From assembly GCA_002432085.1 (NCBI GenBank), contig DJFN01000158.1, forward strand, positions 5,235 through 18,958: 13,724 bases of DNA, given 5' to 3'. A model generated the notes under the pieces. That model made no database searches and was not told the DNA's origin. It saw only the letters and a program-made list of their open reading frames with translations. A program made the position numbers and the translations under genes. Of the stretch, positions 1-6,334 are shown piece by piece (position 1 is the stretch's first letter; every line of letters begins with the position of its first letter). The DNA is from Flavobacteriales bacterium UBA5871 (GTDB lineage Bacteria > Bacteroidota > Bacteroidia > Flavobacteriales_D > Crocinitomicaceae).

Positions 1-550
1 TTTCAAAAACGTGCATACGATCGAGATCAGCGAGGAAATCTACAAGACAACGTCGGAAAAGTACAAAGACCTGAAAAATATCCATTTTTACTTAGGCAAC
101 AGTAAAGACATTCTTCCACAGTTTATTCCAACGCTTACCGGCTCGACGCTGTTCTGGCTTGACGGTCACTGGTGCGGAAGAAATACCGGTGGAAAGTACA
201 ACCAGTGCCCGATCATGGACGAGCTTGCACAAGCCGTTTCTGTCAAAGATCCGGTGATCCTGATCGACGATTTACGCTACTTTCTCGGGCCGAATCCATA
301 CGATTACGGTGAAAACTACCCCTCCATCCATGGCATCCTCGTGTATTTGATCGAGCAGCTGCCAAACCATTTCATTACCTTCCACGACGACACGCTGATT
401 TGTGCACCGCTGTCGCACAAGGAGCTTATCGATACGGACTGGCGGGAAAATTACACGAAACGTTATCCGTTCAAGGTGAAATCGGTGGTTTCCAAGCTCC
501 TCTGGCGCATCAAAAACATGGACTTTACGCTGGAGAAGAACCGGAAGTAA
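1..550 (+). CDS. Class I SAM-dependent methyltransferase-like protein, 3' part only
   Basis: The reading frame is open from the first full codon (base 2) to TAA at 548-550 with no convincing start, so the 5' part lies outside the window. About 182 residues are visible. The beginning, F-K-N-V-H-T-I-E-I-S, resembles the strand and acidic residue that hold the ribose of S-adenosylmethionine. It is followed by a GNSKDILP stretch and by FWLDGHW, a motif seen in methyltransferases of polysaccharide loci that carry WLDxH in the active-site region. A conserved-looking CPIMDEL segment and an IDD motif follow. The N-terminal glycine-rich SAM loop would be off the edge. The likely role is methylation of a sugar or sugar-linked group in a surface glycan, but the acceptor cannot be read from the sequence. 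The next gene starts 26 bases downstream on the same strand. The family call is moderately sure; the substrate is unknown. Confidence 0.65.
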   Translation, partial: FKNVHTIEISEEIYKTTSEKYKDLKNIHFYLGNSKDILPQFIPTLTGSTLFWLDGHWCGRNTGGKYNQCPIMDELAQAVSVKDPVILIDDLRYFLGPNPYDYGENYPSIHGILVYLIEQLPNHFITFHDDTLICAPLSHKELIDTDWRENYTKRYPFKVKSVVSKLLWRIKNMDFTLEKNRK

Positions 551-576
551 ATTCTACCAGAAACGAACGCTTTGCA

Positions 577-1212
577 ATGAATATCCTTATCCTATCGGAT
601 TCCCTTGCATTACCCCGACTGAAGCCGGAATTCTGTCACCAGCGGGATACCTGGCCATCATTGCTTTCTTCGAATGGACATCACATTATCCAGCTTTCTA
701 TTGGCGGTGCAACATCTGACGAGCTGGCTAAACAGTGTTACTACTATAAAAAGGAAACGCTGGACGTGGATGTGGTGATTATACAAAGCGGTATTGTCGA
801 TTGCGCTCCCCGATTTGCCACAAAAGGCGAAGTGCGGTTCTACCGGTCTATGTCAGTATTCGGAAAAGCAAAGTTGAAACTCTTGAATCGCAGCCAGGTT
901 CGCCGGATCCGGAATATTACTTATACCAGCTTGGGCAAGTATGCCAAAAACATGCAGGCCATTAAAGACAATTTTGCACCTGTTCCGGTCTTTTTTCTTG
1001 GTATTCTTCCTGCACAGGACGCATACGAGAAGGAGCTGCGCGGTATTCAAAAAAATACGGCGCTATACAATGCCGTTTTACAAAATAGCGGAAATTTCCT
1101 TGATCTTTCGGCTATTCCACCTGAGGGAATCATGAACGATTTTCACCGTTTGAACGCTACAGGACACCGCTTTGTTTTCGAGCGCATCCAGGAAACGCTT
1201 TCCGGCTTATAG
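577..1212 (+). CDS. SGNH/GDSL-like hydrolase (small esterase-like protein)
   Basis: A 211-residue protein. The reading frame is open upstream to 400, but that part overlaps the methyltransferase gene in another frame, so the ATG at 577 is chosen; no clear ribosome binding site is visible. The N-terminus MNILILSDSL resembles block I of SGNH hydrolases with S-D-S in place of G-D-S, giving candidate nucleophile Ser9. SIGGATSDEL (41-50) fits block II, the glycine oxyanion loop. IQSGIVDCAPR (69-79) fits block III, with V-D replacing the usual N-D. DFHRLNATGH (188-197) resembles block V, although the Asp and His are spaced D-x-H rather than D-x-x-H. No signal peptide or transmembrane segment is obvious. 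Proteins of this type in glycan loci may remove or transfer O-acyl groups. The changed catalytic blocks leave real doubt about hydrolytic activity. Its stop interlocks with the stop of the convergent operon. Confidence 0.6.
   Translation: MNILILSDSLALPRLKPEFCHQRDTWPSLLSSNGHHIIQLSIGGATSDELAKQCYYYKKETLDVDVVIIQSGIVDCAPRFATKGEVRFYRSMSVFGKAKLKLLNRSQVRRIRNITYTSLGKYAKNMQAIKDNFAPVPVFFLGILPAQDAYEKELRGIQKNTALYNAVLQNSGNFLDLSAIPPEGIMNDFHRLNATGHRFVFERIQETLSGL
1207..1212. other. Interlocked convergent stop codons
   Basis: The sequence TTATAG holds the leftward gene's TAA (read on the minus strand, 1209-1207) directly followed by the rightward gene's TAG (1210-1212). The two coding regions therefore overlap tail to tail by 6 bases with no intergenic space. 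No stem-loop with a T-run is apparent around the junction, so any terminator for either transcript must lie inside the opposing gene. Confidence 0.85.
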
Positions 1213-1635
1213 CTTTATTTTAAACACGATTTTACGTACGGCAATCGGATCGCTTACCTGTATAGCTGTCTGATGTACTTCGTTGGGATAAAGTACCAGA
1301 AACATCCCCGGTTTCAGGTGAACAGCCTGCTGTTTTTGCCCTTCGAACAAGCCGTAATCGCCTTCCGGATCGTATTCTTTAGTTACCACTGCCGCTGAAA
1401 TATCTGTAATGTTGATGATTTCTTCTCCTTCAAGGATGTAATGCACGTCAAGATAGGTCCGGTGCGCCTCCCACAAGCATTCTGATGCTTCCCTTGTGTC
1501 GTATTCAAGACCGATTCCAAAGAAATCGTCACTTGAAATGGTAAAACGCCCTTTTTGGTAGTTCGAAAAATCGAATTGCGCAATCTGCTGCAGAAACGGG
1601 TAACGGCTGAGGTTTGCTGTTTGATCGAAAATCAT
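1207..1635 (-). CDS. YhcH/YjgK/YiaL (DUF386) family protein, NanQ-like sugar anomerase candidate
   Basis: A 142-residue cupin-fold protein, close to the usual family length of about 150. Recognisable YhcH features are WEAHRTYLDVHYILEGEE (55-72, with Glu56, His58 and Asp63), the turn LKPGMFLVLYPNEVH (107-121, His121) and the C-terminal VRKIVFKIKL. The usual HKP after the turn reads HQT here. E. coli YhcH (NanQ) is known to speed interconversion of N-acetylneuraminate anomers, and relatives sit in sialic acid catabolic operons. Here it is the last gene of a biosynthetic operon, 11 bases after the SDR gene. The inferred role is to supply the correct anomer of a free nonulosonic acid, or of a precursor sugar, to the activating enzyme. 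The family is well supported; the role is an inference. Confidence 0.85.
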   Translation of the reverse strand: MIFDQTANLSRYPFLQQIAQFDFSNYQKGRFTISSDDFFGIGLEYDTREASECLWEAHRTYLDVHYILEGEEIINITDISAAVVTKEYDPEGDYGLFEGQKQQAVHLKPGMFLVLYPNEVHQTAIQVSDPIAVRKIVFKIKL

Positions 1636-1646
1636 GTCTGTATTTT

Positions 1647-2453
1647 TTACCAGGCTGTAAAACCGCCGTCAACGACGAGGTTGTGTCCTGTTACATAGGA
1701 CGAAGCGTCTGAAGCTAGATAGATGACTGCGCCGTTGATCTCTTCTTTTTTCGCTTTGCGTCCCAGCGGCGTTTTAGCACCGTATTTTTTCAGGAAAGTC
1801 TCGTTTTCCTTCGGGTATTCTACACCACCCGGAGAAATGGTGTTAACACGGATGTTGTATTTACCGTAATAGGCTGCGAGGTAGCGCGTGAAGTTATTCA
1901 GTCCGCCTTTAGCTGCGTTGTACACACCGTGTGAGTAAATCTGAGTTATATCGGGTGAGTCTTTCACGTAAATCTCATGCAGATTCGACCCTTCATAGAT
2001 GCTCTGATCGTTTCCGACCAGACCGTAAACCGAGCTGATGTTGATAATGGAACCGAAACGCTGCTCACACAACTGGTTGATGAAGGTTTTGCAGACGATG
2101 AACGGAACCGTGAGATTTCCACGCAGGCCTACTTCCCACCCTTCTACCGAAACCTGGTCGAACGGCAGGTAAAAGTCGTTGTATTTCGCGGTAACGGCGT
2201 TGATGATCACATCGATTTTGCCGTATTTCGGAACGATCTCGTCACGGAAAGCGATCAGATCGTTTTCGTTCCCTGCGTCGATTATGCGGTAATCAACCCC
2301 GGCGATCTGCTCTTCGGCTTCCGGGTCACGCAGGTCGCAGCTGATCACCTGCGCGTTGAAATCAACGAGTGCTTTGGTAAATTCTTTTCCCAGGATGCCC
2401 GAACCGCCAAAAAGCAGTACGGTTTTTCCTGCCAAATCAAATAGGTTTTTCAT
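1647..2453 (-). CDS. SDR-family oxidoreductase, PtmA-like
   Basis: The chosen ATG at 2453 gives 268 residues; a TTG two codons earlier is less likely. The classical short-chain dehydrogenase layout is intact: GGSGILG (16-22) for NAD(P) binding, NAV (85-87) in place of NAG, serines 140-141, Y178 and K182 of YxxxK, SPGG (207-210), and the C-terminal VTGHNLVVDGGF. Between Ser141 and Tyr178 lie about 37 residues rather than the usual dozen or so, including an IYEG segment. That insertion and the YLAAYYGKYNIRVN stretch are features I associate with PtmA of Campylobacter flagellin-glycan loci, where it belongs to the legionaminic acid gene set. The gene overlaps the Gfo/Idh gene by 17 bases. Probable role: NAD(P)-dependent conversion of a sugar precursor or finished ulosonic acid. 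The exact reaction is not deducible. Confidence 0.85.
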   Translation of the reverse strand: MKNLFDLAGKTVLLFGGSGILGKEFTKALVDFNAQVISCDLRDPEAEEQIAGVDYRIIDAGNENDLIAFRDEIVPKYGKIDVIINAVTAKYNDFYLPFDQVSVEGWEVGLRGNLTVPFIVCKTFINQLCEQRFGSIINISSVYGLVGNDQSIYEGSNLHEIYVKDSPDITQIYSHGVYNAAKGGLNNFTRYLAAYYGKYNIRVNTISPGGVEYPKENETFLKKYGAKTPLGRKAKKEEINGAVIYLASDASSYVTGHNLVVDGGFTAW

Positions 2454-3405
2454 CTGCAATGATGTTCATTAAATCTACACTTTCATTGTATCCGGCTGCC
2501 ACAGTGTCTTTTTTTCCTGATTGCACAAATTCCAGGAAAGCCTGCATCTGGTCGCGGTACATATTATTCGGCCCGATACGCTCTTCATGCATGCGTTTGC
2601 CGTCAAGACCGTATACTTCGATTGTCTGGGCCAGCACATCGTAATGAATATCGCCGGATTCGCAACAGATCATACCGTTTCGAACGGTCTTCTTACTGAT
2701 AAAATCCATCTCGATACGGCACACATGACGACTATAAGTAAGCATCACTTGTGCGTAATCGTCGGTATCGATTTCCAGCGGCGACGTATGTGCTGTTCGT
2801 GTCGAAAAAGTATCGGGCTTCCCGAAGAAATACAAAGCGAGGTCCAACTCATGGGAAAGCGTTCGCAAAGCGCCTCCGCCCAGTTTTTGCTGTGAAAAAT
2901 ATTCTTCGCGGTAATCGGTATACGGATGCCACGTTGGCAAATATTGTCCTACAGCTAAACGACTGTGATGAACAGCTCCGAATTCCCGGCTATCGACCAG
3001 TGCTTTCACTTTCCGGATAATGGCCAGAAAGCGCAAACAAAAACCGACCTGGATAAGATCAGCCATCGAACCATCCAGCAGCTGCAGCTCCGAAGCATTG
3101 CTGCAAAGCGGTTTTTCAACGAAAACAGGTTTGTTCTTTTCTTTCAGCAGTGACAAGGCTTCCATGTGCAGCGAAGTCGGATTGGCTACAATATAACCGT
3201 CCAGATCCAGCTGAAGAAATTCCGCTGTATCATAAACGAATTGCACATGCTCCTGCAGGTTTTCAGGAATGACTTTCGCTCCTTTATTGGTCCGCAGCGC
3301 ATAAACGTTCTGTACGCCCAGCGCAACCAGCTCTTCGACGTGTCGCACGCCGATCGAGCCAAGGCCGATAATGCCGATTTTCAGTGAGCTGTAATGTTTC
3401 TGCAT
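2437..3405 (-). CDS. Gfo/Idh/MocA-family oxidoreductase
   Basis: A 322-residue protein, the usual family size. The N-terminal Rossmann fold carries GLGSIG (14-19), then ANPTSLH (74-80) and VEKPLC (96-101), the EKP motif whose Lys98 acts in catalysis in this family. The C-terminal domain has GGGALRTLSHELD (177-189), matching the family's glycine-rich strand and active-site histidine (His185). Such enzymes use NAD(P) to oxidise, reduce or epimerise sugars and nucleotide sugars. The ATG at 3405 lies 3 bases after the stop of the acyltransferase gene. The 3' end overlaps the SDR gene by 17 bases, implying coupled translation and a joint function. It may act with the SDR on one sugar by oxidation then reduction. 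A PtmF-like role is possible but I could not confirm it. Family sure, substrate unknown. Confidence 0.88.
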   Translation of the reverse strand: MQKHYSSLKIGIIGLGSIGVRHVEELVALGVQNVYALRTNKGAKVIPENLQEHVQFVYDTAEFLQLDLDGYIVANPTSLHMEALSLLKEKNKPVFVEKPLCSNASELQLLDGSMADLIQVGFCLRFLAIIRKVKALVDSREFGAVHHSRLAVGQYLPTWHPYTDYREEYFSQQKLGGGALRTLSHELDLALYFFGKPDTFSTRTAHTSPLEIDTDDYAQVMLTYSRHVCRIEMDFISKKTVRNGMICCESGDIHYDVLAQTIEVYGLDGKRMHEERIGPNNMYRDQMQAFLEFVQSGKKDTVAAGYNESVDLMNIIADEKPI

Positions 3406-3408
3406 GTT

Positions 3409-4503
3409 CTAATCTTTCGCGATCCTTCCGTATAACCAGCTCTTCACTTTGAGCGTCAGGATATCTTCGCTGTATCGCGCAATGACAAAACTAATGATAT
3501 TGGACGCGAAAAAGCCTGCTAAAAATAACAGAACAGGACTTGCATCGTCACTAAAATGTGTAAAAATGAAGTCGAGCACACTGTAATGAACAAGGTAAAG
3601 CGTATAGGAAAACCCCGCATTCCAACGGATCAGCTTTTCCAGCGGCGCAGAAAACTTTACCTGGCTGAAAAGATCCGTCAGCAGCGCAATACACAACATG
3701 AGGATGAAAGCGAAAACAGCTTCGTACTCCACCATCGTGATCTTCATCCGTAATGCAGCGAGCAATAACAGCACAACCAGCATCGTCCACTTGATCCCAT
3801 TGCTTATCCGTGAAAATGTATTGGTCACCATCAACAAATAAATGGCCGAGCCAAATAACCAGTACACGAAAAGACCATTGCCGCGGCCGCCTACCAGGTT
3901 CACAACCGGGACAATCGCAAACACAGCAATAACAGCCAGATGATGCAGCTTCAGCTTTTTTCGCAGGATCACCAGCACGAGGTAGCCGAAAAACAGGTAA
4001 ATCCACCATTCTATGGCCAATGTCCAGAAAGGGCGGGCAGACCCGAAGCTAGTGATCGCATCTACAGGCGTATGTTTCAGAAAAGGGAAATCCTGGAGCA
4101 TCAGCACGTTTCCGAAAAATGTTCGCAGGTCAAATGCCTTCCAGTGTGCGTAATTTTCGGGGGCTAAACGGATGCTGATGAAATCGAGCAGCAGAATGAA
4201 TACCAATGCAGGGATAAATGCCGAATAGATGCGGGCAAACCGGTCGATAAAGTACTGTTTGAACGAATACGTTTCATCGGAACGCAGCTTTCGGACCGTG
4301 GAATAGGTGATCAGGAAGCCGGAAAGGATGAAAAAGACCAATACCGCGATGTTCTGTATCCACGGAAAATGCGGAGGACGCAAGCAATTGAGCACACCGA
4401 AAAATGAGATCCCGTGGCCAACAACCACCAGCTGCGCAGAAATTCCCCTGATGAGATCGAGCACAGTCGAGCTGCCACCGGTCAATCTGAACTGCTCCGA
4501 CAT
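3409..4503 (-). CDS. Acyltransferase 3 family membrane protein (OafA/YrhL-like)
   Basis: The ATG at 4503 gives 364 residues. A longer frame to 4575 would run inside the cytidylyltransferase gene, and an AAGGAAAAG stretch lies upstream of 4503. The protein is mostly hydrophobic, with about ten membrane helices. Typical family features are LDLIRGISAQLVVVGH (15-30, Arg19 and His30), FFILSGFLITYS (57-68), DRFARIYSAFIPAL (87-100), WTLAIEWWIYLFF near the middle and YTLYLVHYSVL near the C-terminus. The family moves acyl groups, most often acetyl, across or at the inner membrane onto surface polysaccharides or lipids. Here the natural inference is O-acetylation of the repeat unit, perhaps of the nonulosonic acid itself. 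Spacings of 2 and 3 bases to its neighbours place it firmly in the operon. The acceptor is not readable from sequence. Confidence 0.9.
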   Translation of the reverse strand: MSEQFRLTGGSSTVLDLIRGISAQLVVVGHGISFFGVLNCLRPPHFPWIQNIAVLVFFILSGFLITYSTVRKLRSDETYSFKQYFIDRFARIYSAFIPALVFILLLDFISIRLAPENYAHWKAFDLRTFFGNVLMLQDFPFLKHTPVDAITSFGSARPFWTLAIEWWIYLFFGYLVLVILRKKLKLHHLAVIAVFAIVPVVNLVGGRGNGLFVYWLFGSAIYLLMVTNTFSRISNGIKWTMLVVLLLLAALRMKITMVEYEAVFAFILMLCIALLTDLFSQVKFSAPLEKLIRWNAGFSYTLYLVHYSVLDFIFTHFSDDASPVLLFLAGFFASNIISFVIARYSEDILTLKVKSWLYGRIAKD

Positions 4504-4505
4504 GC

Positions 4506-5276
4506 TTATTCGTCTTTTCCTTCGATGTTGGATACACGCTGTCCATCCCAGCGTTGCTGATAATTTTGCTTGCAATGCGCATTCATGTTCACCACTTCAG
4601 GATGTGCATCCAGGAAAGCAGTAATATCAGCTGAAGAAGTCCGGTAGGTATCCCTGCCGAAATGATTGAAAACGGCTTCGAAGAAGGCGAAATCTTCCGG
4701 GTAATCGAGTGTGAGACGGAAATGCTCGCGTTTGTCTTCGGGAGCAACTTCCAGCTGTTCTACGGTAAACAAATCGGGATTGTTGTAGAAGTATTCGCCC
4801 CAGACCTCGGTTTGGTTCGTTTTTTTGATTTCGATGACTTTCGCCAGCGCTTCGGTTTTGATTCCGTATACGAAAAAGCCATGCGGCAGATCGATTCCCG
4901 TGATGAGGTCGGGTTGATTTCTGGCATAAAGCGCTTCGTATTGTGCAATGTAATCGAAACCAAACAACGGACAATCGGCCGTGATATTGATGAAAAAGTC
5001 GAAACCGTTTGCTTTGGCTGCATCATGCAAACGCTTCACCACATCTTCTTCATCGCCGCGGAATACTTTAATGGACTCGCGTCTGGCAATTGCTTCCAAT
5101 ATGTCGTCCTGCGGATTATCAGATGTTGCGATCACAATTTGTTCCGGCTGGAAATACAGCTTCGCGCGGTCGATCATCCAGGCAATTACTTCACGGTCGA
5201 GCAGCTTCAGCGTTGCTTTTTCCTTCAATCGGGTGGATTTCATCCGACCGGTAATTATAAATCCAGCAGTTGACAT
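4506..5276 (-). CDS. SpsF-type cytidylyltransferase (CMP-sugar synthetase candidate)
   Basis: A 256-residue protein of the CTP_transf_3 type. The nucleotide-binding N-terminus reads GRMKSTRLKEK (10-20), matching the R-x-x-STRL-x-x-K signature of SpsF and KdsB proteins rather than the R-G-G-S-K form of NeuA, PseF and LegF. VFRGDEEDVVKRLHDAA, NITADCPL (metal and product binding Asp) and HFRLTLDYPEDF towards the C-terminus are characteristic of SpsF. It is the only cytidylyltransferase in the window, so it probably activates a 3-deoxy-ulosonic acid with CTP. Its ATG shares one base with the TGA of the divergent NeuB-like gene (TGATG), so the two are tightly coupled and probably act in sequence. 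An unrelated NDP-sugar product is possible. RefSeq-style names would be glycosyltransferase family protein or cytidylyltransferase domain-containing protein. Confidence 0.82.
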   Translation of the reverse strand: MSTAGFIITGRMKSTRLKEKATLKLLDREVIAWMIDRAKLYFQPEQIVIATSDNPQDDILEAIARRESIKVFRGDEEDVVKRLHDAAKANGFDFFINITADCPLFGFDYIAQYEALYARNQPDLITGIDLPHGFFVYGIKTEALAKVIEIKKTNQTEVWGEYFYNNPDLFTVEQLEVAPEDKREHFRLTLDYPEDFAFFEAVFNHFGRDTYRTSSADITAFLDAHPEVVNMNAHCKQNYQQRWDGQRVSNIEGKDE

Positions 5277-6331
5277 CAGCGGGTGTTTTTAAATTGACTG
5301 ATCTCCGGCACGGCAAACTGGTAATCGACGTTCGACAAGTCGATGATCTCGTCTTTTTCGATCGTTCTGAGGGCTTTGTTCCGGATAATTTTGCTCCATT
5401 CGATCTGTTTGATGCTGCTGCTGACATTCGTTCGTTTGAAAGCAATTTTTTCAGGTGTAATCACCTCGCCTTCCGCAATGCGCTCACGGGCAACGATGGC
5501 TTTTTTCATAGGCCCTGTATTGCCGTATTTGCGCTCGGCTTCGGATAATTCCAATGGTGTATGCAAACCTATGCTGTCCCAGGTAATGGAAGCCAGGTCT
5601 TTGATCTGATTCAATTGTTCGATACTCACTGCCGACTGTGCATCGATGCGTTTTTCCCCGAAACGATTGGTGAAATGCTTTTCGATGACGTTGTATCCGT
5701 TGGCGATACCGAGACAGCTGATAAATGCATTGTTCGGGTGTTCCGGATCGGTGTGATCGGCATAACCGACCGGCAGACCGAAAAGCGCCGCCAGCTTGTT
5801 CATGCGTTCGAGTCGGATATCACGGAAATCGGTCGGATAGCTCTGGAAGCCGTGCATCAGGAACATATCGTCTTTCCCGTTCTTTTTGAGGAAATCGATT
5901 GCAAACTGGATTTCGTCGAGCGTAGAGCCACCGGTACCCAAAATTACGGTTCCCGAAAAACGCGAGGCAGCTTCCAGCAGGAAAATATCGTTGATGCCCG
6001 TTGCGTGAATCTCAATTGCTTTCACGGGAGTTTTGCTCTGAAGTGCATATTCTACAGATTTCACGTCGTTACATAGCAGGATGACGTCCATTCCTTCTAC
6101 GTTTCCAAGAACCTGATCCCATTGTTCTGCTTTCAGACACCATGGACGCAGGATTTCCAGCGCTTCGTGCGTTGCGATCATGTAGTCGTCGAGGTCGAGC
6201 AGCAAATGAAATTTCACGGCATCCAGCCCGGTGTTTTTTGCATCGCGCACCAGCGTTTCGAGAAAAGCCGTGTCACCTTCGTGGTGAAAAGCCGTCTCGC
6301 CGATGATATAAGGTCTGTCAGATGGGAGCAT
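5276..6331 (-). CDS. Divergent NeuB-like synthase with C-terminal SAF domain
   Basis: A 351-residue protein with the NeuB layout: a TIM-barrel half (about 1-260) and a SAF/antifreeze-like half (about 275-340). Family landmarks are IIGETAFHHEGD (9-20), VKFH (39-42), ILGTGGSTLDE (130-140), HGFQSYPTDF (160-169), GYADHT (189-194, His193) and IEKHFT (216-221, His219). The two histidines match the metal ligands of characterised NeuB, but are 26 residues apart instead of 21. The canonical K-I-P-S-G-E segment aligns with E-I-H-A-T-G (107-112), removing the usual Lys and Glu. PGPDH after the second histidine is replaced by KRIDA. The R-K-S of the SAF domain reads K-K-A, and K-R-P-G-x-G reads KRTNVS. 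It probably condenses phosphoenolpyruvate with an atypical aldose, but a changed or lost activity is possible. The ATG at 6331 is 3 bases after the preceding stop. Confidence 0.8.
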   Translation of the reverse strand: MLPSDRPYIIGETAFHHEGDTAFLETLVRDAKNTGLDAVKFHLLLDLDDYMIATHEALEILRPWCLKAEQWDQVLGNVEGMDVILLCNDVKSVEYALQSKTPVKAIEIHATGINDIFLLEAASRFSGTVILGTGGSTLDEIQFAIDFLKKNGKDDMFLMHGFQSYPTDFRDIRLERMNKLAALFGLPVGYADHTDPEHPNNAFISCLGIANGYNVIEKHFTNRFGEKRIDAQSAVSIEQLNQIKDLASITWDSIGLHTPLELSEAERKYGNTGPMKKAIVARERIAEGEVITPEKIAFKRTNVSSSIKQIEWSKIIRNKALRTIEKDEIIDLSNVDYQFAVPEISQFKNTR

Positions 6332-6334
6332 GCG

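Noticed and set aside
400..576. A 59-codon N-terminal extension of the SGNH-like protein
   Set aside because: It lies almost wholly inside the methyltransferase gene in another frame, and the homologous block I begins right at the ATG at 577.
1977..2444. A 155-codon plus-strand open frame opposite the SDR gene
   Set aside because: It is antisense to intact SDR motifs (GGSGILG and YxxxK) and lacks any domain of its own.
4504..4575. A 24-codon N-terminal extension of the acyltransferase-3 protein
   Set aside because: It lies inside the cytidylyltransferase gene. The ATG at 4503, 2 bases after that stop, fits the operon spacing and the start of the family.
4662..5273. A 203-codon plus-strand open frame covering most of the cytidylyltransferase gene
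   Set aside because: It is exactly antisense to a well-supported SpsF-type gene and its translation shows no recognisable domain. It is a codon-bias shadow.
5561..6076. A 171-codon plus-strand open frame opposite the divergent synthase gene
   Set aside because: The minus-strand frame carries clear NeuB-family landmarks; this one has none.
5276..6331. The divergent NeuB-like gene as a pseudogene
   Set aside because: The frame is intact over 351 codons, the length is normal, both domains are present and it is tightly packed in the operon. The changed residues do not come with frameshifts or stops.
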